Assembly (NCBI RefSeq): GCF_001677885.1
Contig: NZ_LOCQ01000054.1
Span: forward strand, 1-64,000
DNA from: Janthinobacterium psychrotolerans
Lineage (GTDB): Bacteria > Pseudomonadota > Gammaproteobacteria > Burkholderiales > Burkholderiaceae_D
Direction: 5' to 3'
Length of the DNA stretch: 64,000 nt
This document shows positions 58,436-64,000 of the stretch, one piece after another (the stretch's first letter is position 1; each line of letters opens with the position of its first letter). Position numbers and translations under genes: made by a program. The notes beneath the pieces were generated by a model. The model made no database searches and was not told the origin of the DNA. It worked only from the letters and a program-made list of their open reading frames with translations.

Positions 58436-58927
58436 TTATAAATCGATGATTTTCCGCAGCAGTGCCGGCGACACGCGCCATTGCTCGCCATCGCACAACA
58501 GGGAGCAGGTCTTGGTGTTGATGCGCACGATGTTGCCGACGCGTTCGCGCAGGTGCTTGTCGGTGAAGGCAACGGTATCGCCGAGTTTGAATTCAGGCAG
58601 GTCCGGTGCTCGCGGCCGCAGCGGTGGCGCTGCCGGTTCGCCATGCTGCGCGGGATCGGCCACGATGGCCACATAGGGCAGCTTCCATTGGGTACGCGTG
58701 ATGTCATCCTGTACTGTCGCCTGCGTCGGCAGCAACTGCAGCACGCGGCCCGGCGCTAGGGTACCCCGGCGGTGATCGAAGTACATCACGTGTGCGCCCA
58801 GATGCAAATGGCGGCGCACTTCAAGAATGCGTTTCGGGTCAGTGATCATCTGGTTGATGGCCAGGCTGAGTTCGTACAAGTCAAGGCTGGGCGCATTGCG
58901 CAGCGCGTCAAGAAGGCGGTTATCCAT
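58436..58927 (-). CDS. Conserved hypothetical protein with SH3-like C-terminus
   Basis: A 163-residue soluble protein. Residues 1-40 are helical (MDNRLLDALRNAPSLDLYEL); about 40-80 and 110-155 have short beta-strand patterns (GAHVMYFDHRRGTLAPGRVL and FKLGDTVAFTDKHLRERVGN then IVRINTKTCSLLCDGEQWRV) resembling small SH3/KOW-like barrels. No known family named. GC content is again like the core chromosome, so the island may end before it. Confidence 0.65.
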   Translation of the reverse strand: MDNRLLDALRNAPSLDLYELSLAINQMITDPKRILEVRRHLHLGAHVMYFDHRRGTLAPGRVLQLLPTQATVQDDITRTQWKLPYVAIVADPAQHGEPAAPPLRPRAPDLPEFKLGDTVAFTDKHLRERVGNIVRINTKTCSLLCDGEQWRVSPALLRKIIDL

Positions 58928-59144
58928 GGCGTCAGTGTAGCGCAAATGCCACCGTCTTACCCAGCTGGCAGGCTCAGCTTGGAGCCGTCTCCGGGTTTTT
59001 CAGACCTGCCCCCGCTTTTTTTGACCACTGCCTTTTTGACACAACGCAACCGCCTGCCAAGATGCCCAACAGATACTGATCCTGTTTATCAAAAAGATAA
59101 ACCAGCAACATCTCGATCAACACATCTGTTCAACAGTCCGCGCC

Positions 59145-59657
59145 ATGCCCCTTGAACTCCAACCAAAAGATCATCGTGGATATTTCATCCTGCCTCAAGC
59201 GCCAGAAGGCGCAGGCTATTACGTCTATGGAAACCTCAACCACATGCCGAATTCCGGGCATCTGGCTCAACATGCGCATCCCAACATGCTGTCCTTGATT
59301 TTCCATATCGAACATCAATGGCAAGCAATCGACGACCGCAAGTTTGGAATAGGGAATATCAGCATCGCGGAAGGCGTAGCCTATGACAAGCACAAAAGCC
59401 ACCAGAAGGGTATTGAAATGGATATCCGCCCGGTGCGAAAAGACAAGCTCACGGGCCAGGCTGCGCGCGTGTCGCGCTTTGATGAGGTGTATGACCGTGA
59501 TGCCACGATCAAATTGATACGCCTGTTTCTGCGGCATCCTGGCGTAACCAAGGTATTTTTCAACGACGCAACGATTCAAAAGGAAATAGGCAGTGGGCGG
59601 GTGCGTTTTTTAATGGGCCACGACGACCATCTTCATATTGAAATCCGGGAGCATTGA
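59145..59657 (+). CDS. Signal-less murein endopeptidase-like protein, possible antibacterial effector
   Basis: A 170-residue protein resembling the catalytic core of the MepA/LAS-type metallopeptidases that cut peptidoglycan cross-links. Metal ligands fit SHQKGIEMDIRP (H-x-x-G-x-x-x-D) and GHDDHLHIEI (HxH). Unlike housekeeping MepA (about 270 residues with a signal peptide), it is short and begins directly MPLELQPKDHRGYFILPQ, with no export signal. It overlaps by one base a gene for a small exported protein. That pattern fits a secreted effector with its immunity protein; no secretion-system gene is in the window. Confidence 0.75.
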   Translation: MPLELQPKDHRGYFILPQAPEGAGYYVYGNLNHMPNSGHLAQHAHPNMLSLIFHIEHQWQAIDDRKFGIGNISIAEGVAYDKHKSHQKGIEMDIRPVRKDKLTGQAARVSRFDEVYDRDATIKLIRLFLRHPGVTKVFFNDATIQKEIGSGRVRFLMGHDDHLHIEIREH

Positions 59658-60034
59658 TGAACCTCCGTTTGCTTGTCCTTGCAGCCTTCTTGCTCCACAT
59701 CGTCTCCGTCATGGCGGCCGATACGTCGCCACCAAGCACACCCAAGCCCTTGCGCGGCGATTATCAAATCTATGGCGGCACCTTGTCGGAAATGCTGCCG
59801 CCCACGCCCAGCGACAAGAAGGTGGCGTTCATGGTGACGGGACCAGCGGCGAAAGACCTGTTCCTGCAGATTGGGCCGAATATCGCCAAGGAAAATGCCT
59901 GCAGCGAGGCAAAGGACTACCGGGAGCGCCGCCGCGGGGACTTATCGTGCGTGCACATGAAAGGCGAAGGCTACAGCTGCTATTTCGGACTCGACCTCAA
60001 GACGGGAAAAGGCATGCATGGCGCCATCTGCTAA
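59657..60034 (+). CDS. Small exported protein, possible immunity partner
   Basis: A 125-residue protein with a signal peptide (MNLRLLVLAAFLLHIVSVMA). The mature part contains YQIYGGTLSEMLPPTPSDKK, VTGPAAKDLFLQIGP, then four cysteines in ENACSEAKD, GDLSCVHMK, GYSCYFGLDLKTGK and GAIC, likely two disulfides. Its ATG shares a base with the TGA of the endopeptidase-like gene (TGATG), so expression is coupled. I have seen similar small periplasmic proteins, with GxAAKDxFxxIGP and FGLDLxTG motifs, only as hypotheticals. Confidence 0.72.
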   Translation: MNLRLLVLAAFLLHIVSVMAADTSPPSTPKPLRGDYQIYGGTLSEMLPPTPSDKKVAFMVTGPAAKDLFLQIGPNIAKENACSEAKDYRERRRGDLSCVHMKGEGYSCYFGLDLKTGKGMHGAIC

Positions 60035-60045
60035 TCAACAGCAGC

Positions 60046-60486
60046 TCAATTCGCCATCAAATACACAATCGCCCTGCGATACTTCCCCACCCGCTCCAGA
60101 TCCTTCTGCGATGGTTCCGCAATCCTCGACAAATCACTATTCTCCATCAGATCCGCCAGCTTGACCGCCTTCCCCACCGGATCGAGCGCCGCGCGCGCCA
60201 CGAAATCCTCGTACGATTCCCCTTCAATCTTGGTCACGGCGCGCAAGCCCTTGACCACCTCGGCCGAAAACCCTTCCCGCTCCAGGTCTTCAAACGTGAC
60301 CTCGCTATCCTCGACCACATCATGCAGCACGGCCACAATCTGCTGCGCCCCCGGCGCCACGCGCAGCATCACGCGCAAGGGGTGCAAAATATACGGCGCG
60401 CCACCCTTGTCGAGCTGGCCGGCATGCGTCCTGGCGGCAATCTCGATCGCACGTTCCAGCGTTCCCTGCCTGATCTCCAGATTCAT
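60046..60486 (-). CDS. Small HD-domain phosphohydrolase (RelA/SpoT hydrolase-like)
   Basis: A 146-residue protein of the HD superfamily: ARTHAGQLDKGGAPYILHPL, VLHDVVEDSEVTFEDL (HD motif), KLADLMENSDL. This matches the hydrolase domain of SpoT and of single-domain small alarmone hydrolases, though the family also includes other nucleotide phosphohydrolases. No synthetase or TGS domain. ATG at 60486, 2 bases after the stop of the EI24-like gene, so co-transcribed. Confidence 0.85.
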   Translation of the reverse strand: MNLEIRQGTLERAIEIAARTHAGQLDKGGAPYILHPLRVMLRVAPGAQQIVAVLHDVVEDSEVTFEDLEREGFSAEVVKGLRAVTKIEGESYEDFVARAALDPVGKAVKLADLMENSDLSRIAEPSQKDLERVGKYRRAIVYLMAN

Positions 60487-60488
60487 TT

Positions 60489-61340
60489 TCACTCCTTGAC
60501 GAGCACAGCCTTGCGCCAGCCACGGCGCTGCAGATGGCAGACGCTGGTGCACAGTACGGCGGGCAATAATAAATTCAGTACCGGCACCAGCATCAGCAGG
60601 CACAGCATCAGCCCCAGGGCAAAGATGGCCGGGCCTTGCAGGCGGCTCAGCGCCTGCCGCTGTTCGCCGTCGAGTACGCCATCGGCCGCCGCGCCATACA
60701 CCAGCCGCACGTTCCAGGCCAGCAGCCACGCGATCAGCACGAACATGGCCCACAGCGGTATCAGCAAGGACAACAACAGCAGGATGCGCTTGCCCCACGA
60801 CGGCTTGGAAACAACAGCGGATAGGTCCGCTGGCGGCTGCCACCCCGGATAGCGGCGCGCCACCACCTCGCGGGCGCGCCCGAGCAGGAGCGAGCGCAGC
60901 GGCAAACGGGCGGTGCTGATGGCGCCGACGATAAACACCAGCACATAGAAAAAGGTGGCCAGCGCCAGCAGGGCCAGCGCGATCTGGCCGATCGACAGCA
61001 GCGATTTGACCAGGCTGCCCAGGCCGCCGGTGATATTGCCCATCTGCGAGATGGTGGCCGGCCCGCTGGCCAAGGTTCCCACGCCATCGAGCACGCCCAC
61101 GCCCAGGAGGCCGGTGACGGACACCAGCGCCAGCATGCCGCTCAGCTCAAGAAAGAACTGGCCGAAATAGATATACAGGCCCAGCCAAATCAGCACCGCC
61201 GCCATGCATAGCAAACCGGAGCGCCCCCATAGTCCCGCATGGCGCGTATCGCGCAAGCCGAGGCCGATGCAGGCAGACGCTTCCCGGAAAGCCTGGGACC
61301 AAGTGTGCAGTGTGTTTTTCAAGGCAGGCAAGCTCCGCAA
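60489..61340 (-). CDS. EI24/CysZ-like integral membrane protein
   Basis: A 283-residue protein with about six hydrophobic segments (for example LLCMAAVLIWLGLYIYFGQF, ALALLALATFFYVLVFIVGA, LLLLSLLIPLWAMFVLIAWL, AIFALGLMLCLLMLVPVLNL) and the motif WLLAWNVRLVYGAAADG. Its plan, with paired helical hairpins and NxxLxY-like region, fits the EI24 family that includes sulfate transporter CysZ. No sulfate gene nearby, so function stays open. Confidence 0.75.
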   Translation of the reverse strand: MRSLPALKNTLHTWSQAFREASACIGLGLRDTRHAGLWGRSGLLCMAAVLIWLGLYIYFGQFFLELSGMLALVSVTGLLGVGVLDGVGTLASGPATISQMGNITGGLGSLVKSLLSIGQIALALLALATFFYVLVFIVGAISTARLPLRSLLLGRAREVVARRYPGWQPPADLSAVVSKPSWGKRILLLLSLLIPLWAMFVLIAWLLAWNVRLVYGAAADGVLDGEQRQALSRLQGPAIFALGLMLCLLMLVPVLNLLLPAVLCTSVCHLQRRGWRKAVLVKE

Positions 61341-61559
61341 TCAAGGGACGGATACAGCGATCCGCATGTTGCTGATTGTACATGGACGAGTCCGGCGCAC
61401 GGCTGGGCAGCCGGACATGCTGTCCCCTGCTTCAAGCGAAGAGAGAGCCGCATTCAAATCGACGGGGGCGCAGCGAACGATCCTGGCGCCATACCGGAGC
61501 GGCCCCGAGACGGGAAAAGCAGCGCCCTTCCCCGCAACACGGGGAAAGGTACTACACCA

Positions 61560-63704
61560 TCAAAAATCCACATTCGCCGACAACCACAGCCTGCGCCCAT
61601 CCATATTGTTCACATAGCGGCTGGCGTAGGTCAGTGCCGGCCCGGATGTTGCGCGGTACGGCTGGTAGTCGATAAAGTTCTTGTTGAGCAGATTGTACAC
61701 GGCGGCATTCAGCGTCACTTTCGGCGTCACCTGATAGCTGGCGCCCAGGTGCAGCATGGTGTAACCCTTGTAGTCGCCCAGCGCGGCCTTGGCGGCGCGG
61801 GTCGAGGCCGAGGTGCCGGGGTCGCGGAAGCGGTCGCTGCGGTATTCTGCGCGCAGCCAGCTCTTCCATTCACGCGTGATATCCCAGGTCAGGCGCGCGT
61901 TGACGGCGTGCTTGGGCGTGTCGCCCAGCGGCTGGCCGGCGTTGCTGCCGCTCTTCTGCTCGCTTTCCGTATAGGTGTAGTTGGCGGTGGCGGCCACCGT
62001 CTTGCCCAGCGGGAAGCGGGTATTCATTTCCACCCCGCGCGTGACGGCCTCATCGACGTTGATCGACTGGCCGAAGGCGTCGACCCTGGGCCAGTTGCCG
62101 AAGTTCACGCAGCCAGGGCGGTTCGGCGATGGGCTGTAGCTGCAGTTGACCAGGCCGGTGCCGGTGGTGATCTTGTCCTTGAACTCGTTATTGAACACGG
62201 AAAAGCTGGCGGTCCAGCCGGCCAGGTTATCAAAATAGGCGCCCAGTTCGGTGGTGGTGCTGGTTTCCGGTTTCAGGCCGGGGCTGCCGACCAGCGGGAT
62301 CGTGCCCTGGCCGCCGAAGCCGTTGATGCCGGGCGACAGTTGCTCGACGCGCGGCGTCTTGTAGCCTTTGCTGAGGCCGCCCTTGACGGTCCAGTTCGGC
62401 GTAGCGTTCCAGACAGCGTAGCCGCGCGGGCTGGTCTGGCCGCCGAAGATGCTGTGATCGTCATAGCGCGCGCCCAGGGTCAGCGCGAAACTTTCCAGCA
62501 AGCGCCATTCGTCTTCCGCGAACAGGGCTTTTTGGGTGAATTCAAACATCTTCGGCGCCACGCCGTCGGTCATCTCGGCCTTCCACCACTGCGCGCCGAT
62601 GGTCGACATGTGATTGCCCCACGGCAGCACCAGCTTGGTGTCGAAAACACGGCTTTCCACTTCCAGGGTGCGGGCGCTGCCGGCCGCGGCGCTAGGTGTG
62701 CCCGGCGGTATGGTGCGGCCCAGAGTTTCCGTCTTGTTCACCATATAGCTGCTGTCCAGGGTGCCGAAACCGAGGCGGCCCGTGTGCGACAGGGTCCACT
62801 GGTCGCGGTTGTATTTCTGCTCGGGGCCGTAGCCGCCCTGCACTGTCTTTGTACCCAGCTGGCTGTTCGAGTTGTCATAGGTCTGGCGGCCCGCTTCGGC
62901 GTCCAGGGTGAAGGTATGAAAACGGTTGGGCGTGAACGCCAGGCGGCCGCCAAAGTTTTCCACGTCCGAACGCACGGGGTTGGCGCCCATTCTTGCGGGC
63001 TCTTCCGCGCCGGCCTGCGTTGGTTGGTGGATATTGGCCGCGTCACGGCGCTGCTTGCTGCCGCGCAGCGACAGGCCCAGGGTATCGGCAACAAGCGGTC
63101 CGCTCAGGTAAAACTTGCCCGCCTTGACGTCGCCGAACGACGATTCCTGCTGCACGGTGTAATCGGCGCCGACCGAGCCGATCCACTTCTTGCCCACCTT
63201 GCGCGTGATGATGTTGATCACGCCGCCCATGGCGTCGGAACCGTACAGGGTCGACATCGGGCCACGGATGATCTCGATGCGCTCGATGGCCGCCAGGGGC
63301 GGCATGAAGCTCGTCTGCGTGCCGCCAAAGCCGTTCGGCGTGACATTGCCGGCCGCGTTCTGGCGCCGGCCGTCAATCAGGATCAGGGTGTAGTCGCTGG
63401 GCATGCCGCGGATGCTGATGTTCATGCCGCCGGTCTTGTCGCCGGCCGCGCCGACGTCGATGCCTTCCACGCTTTCGAGCGCCTGGGTCAGATTGCCGAA
63501 GCGCTCGCGCGACAGCTCTTCGCGCGTCAGCACGGTGATCGAGGCAGGCGCCTGCTTGATGTCCTGCTCGAAGCCGGCGGCCGAGACCACCACTTCAGGC
63601 ATGGTGTCGGCGGCGATCACTTCGGCGAAGGCGGTGCCGGACAGCGCGGCCAGGCTCAGGGCAAGGATGGTGCGGCGCGGCAGGCGGGGGGTGCGATGAA
63701 ACAT
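61560..63704 (-). CDS. TonB-dependent siderophore-type receptor (FepA/CirA-like)
   Basis: A 714-residue outer-membrane receptor. Signal peptide (about 1-28, ...GTAFA); a TonB-box-like MPEVVVSAAG at about 35-44; plug domain with ASITVLTREELSRERFGNLT, SIRGMPSDYTLILIDGRRQN, IERIEIIRGPMSTLYGSDAM and GGVINIITRK; barrel with C-terminal ...RRLWLSANVDF. Classified with the colicin I/enterobactin receptor group, so iron-catecholate uptake is probable but not proven. It is divergent from a two-component regulator gene. Confidence 0.93.
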   Translation of the reverse strand: MFHRTPRLPRRTILALSLAALSGTAFAEVIAADTMPEVVVSAAGFEQDIKQAPASITVLTREELSRERFGNLTQALESVEGIDVGAAGDKTGGMNISIRGMPSDYTLILIDGRRQNAAGNVTPNGFGGTQTSFMPPLAAIERIEIIRGPMSTLYGSDAMGGVINIITRKVGKKWIGSVGADYTVQQESSFGDVKAGKFYLSGPLVADTLGLSLRGSKQRRDAANIHQPTQAGAEEPARMGANPVRSDVENFGGRLAFTPNRFHTFTLDAEAGRQTYDNSNSQLGTKTVQGGYGPEQKYNRDQWTLSHTGRLGFGTLDSSYMVNKTETLGRTIPPGTPSAAAGSARTLEVESRVFDTKLVLPWGNHMSTIGAQWWKAEMTDGVAPKMFEFTQKALFAEDEWRLLESFALTLGARYDDHSIFGGQTSPRGYAVWNATPNWTVKGGLSKGYKTPRVEQLSPGINGFGGQGTIPLVGSPGLKPETSTTTELGAYFDNLAGWTASFSVFNNEFKDKITTGTGLVNCSYSPSPNRPGCVNFGNWPRVDAFGQSINVDEAVTRGVEMNTRFPLGKTVAATANYTYTESEQKSGSNAGQPLGDTPKHAVNARLTWDITREWKSWLRAEYRSDRFRDPGTSASTRAAKAALGDYKGYTMLHLGASYQVTPKVTLNAAVYNLLNKNFIDYQPYRATSGPALTYASRYVNNMDGRRLWLSANVDF

Positions 63705-63737
63705 TCAATCTCCAGGGTAACGGTTTTTTCAATTCAA

Positions 63738-63755
63738 GAATAGGAATCATTTACA
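63738..63755. promoter_or_regulatory. Possible Fur box in the receptor promoter
   Basis: GAATAGGAATCATTTACA matches about two-thirds of the Fur consensus (GATAATGATAATCATTATC). It lies 34 bases before the receptor start codon. A plausible iron-control site, but the match is modest. Confidence 0.35.
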
Positions 63756-63775
63756 ATTGATGGTGCAAAGAAGTT

Positions 63776-63792
63776 CTTAAGAGCTTCTTAAC
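63776..63792 (+). promoter_or_regulatory. PmrA/QseB-like direct repeat
   Basis: CTTAAG, five bases (AGCTT), CTTAAC: half-sites 11 bp apart, the form bound by PmrA/QseB-class OmpR regulators (YTTAAK-N5-YTTAAK). It stands 42 bases before the start of just such a regulator gene and between it and the receptor, suggesting autoregulation and possible joint control. Confidence 0.55.
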
Positions 63793-63833
63793 TAGTTGCA
63801 ACCAAGACACAAGGTAGTGAAAACACCAACACC

Positions 63834-64000
63834 ATGCGCATATTGCTGACAGAAGACGACCCGCAACTGGGCCGCGCCACCCAGATCGGCCTGGAACAAG
63901 GCGGCCACGCGGTCGACTGGGTCACCTCGGCCGAACAGGCGCACACGGCGGTGCGGCTGCATGACTACGGCTGCATCCTGCTCGACCTGGGCCTGCCCGG
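63834..64000 (+). CDS. OmpR-family response regulator, N-terminal part (cut by window end)
   Basis: The first 55 codons of a receiver domain: MRILLTEDDPQLGRATQIGL, with the acidic pair in TEDD and the phospho-acceptor Asp in CILLDLGLPG at about residue 51. The EDD and LDLGLPG signatures and the spacing to AVDWV are typical of the QseB/PmrA/TctD branch. The DNA-binding half and presumably a partner kinase lie beyond the window. Confidence 0.85.
   Translation, partial: MRILLTEDDPQLGRATQIGLEQGGHAVDWVTSAEQAHTAVRLHDYGCILLDLGLP

Noticed and set aside
59084..59102. Dyad GTTTATC-AAAAA-GATAAAC before the endopeptidase-like gene as a specific operator
   Set aside because: The palindrome is real, but with no adjacent regulator it cannot be told apart from a weak terminator or chance in an AT-rich stretch.

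Overview
The window is a high-GC bacterial chromosome segment. Gene content and order point to a betaproteobacterium of the Oxalobacteraceae (Janthinobacterium/Massilia/Duganella type). The clearest marker is one long minus-strand block from about 53.2 kb down to 33.2 kb: gyrA, DUF2059, serC, pheA, hisC, tyrA, aroA, cmk, rpsA, ihfB, lapA, lapB, ugd, hldA, comEA and cysM. On its far side the plus strand carries an OmpA-like gene, ubiG, gph and the tmRNA gene ssrA. The genus is inferred from family-level recognition; no search was run.

1-5.5 kb is accessory in character. It holds the frameshifted tail of an unknown gene, a lipoprotein, an IS630-family element that landed exactly on the lipoprotein stop codon, and two unknown membrane proteins. 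5.6-12.6 kb holds an orphan beta-propeller sensor kinase, an LprI-like secreted protein, a CYTH-CHAD protein, an aldo/keto reductase and small hypotheticals. 12.8-18.5 kb is an aromatic-acid-type efflux locus: DUF4148, NodT outer-membrane factor, MarR regulator, FUSC pump, DUF1656 and HlyD adaptor. 18.5-27.2 kb is mixed: SDR, DsbA, a TonB-receptor-like barrel apparently without a plug and coupled to a LysR regulator, a divergent DODA dioxygenase, the YlqF GTPase and a histone-deacetylase-like amidohydrolase. 27.3-32.3 kb is a MoxR, DUF58, transglutaminase (TgpA-like) and MltB operon. 32.8-36.1 kb carries a small regulator-like protein, cysM and a cNMP-binding/thioredoxin-reductase-like fusion.

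36-54 kb is conserved housekeeping: aromatic amino acid, histidine and serine synthesis, translation (S1), DNA architecture (IHF-beta), LPS assembly (LapAB, HldA, Ugd) and DNA gyrase. REP-like palindromes recur in the gaps (19.3, 36.4, 47.3 and 50.4 kb), with a different structured repeat at 48.55 kb.

56-60 kb is the most unusual part. Directly after ssrA lies a 225-bp unit present almost three times in perfect tandem. Each unit begins with the last 10 nt of tmRNA and carries a copy of its terminator plus several more hairpins. Beyond it is an AT-richer stretch with an acetyltransferase and a small-protein gene, then a signal-less murein-endopeptidase-like enzyme overlapping a small exported cysteine-containing protein, which looks like an antibacterial effector-immunity pair. 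60-64 kb ends with an HD hydrolase, an EI24/CysZ-like membrane protein, a siderophore-type TonB receptor and, divergently, a truncated OmpR-family response regulator with a PmrA/QseB-like direct repeat in the shared promoter region.
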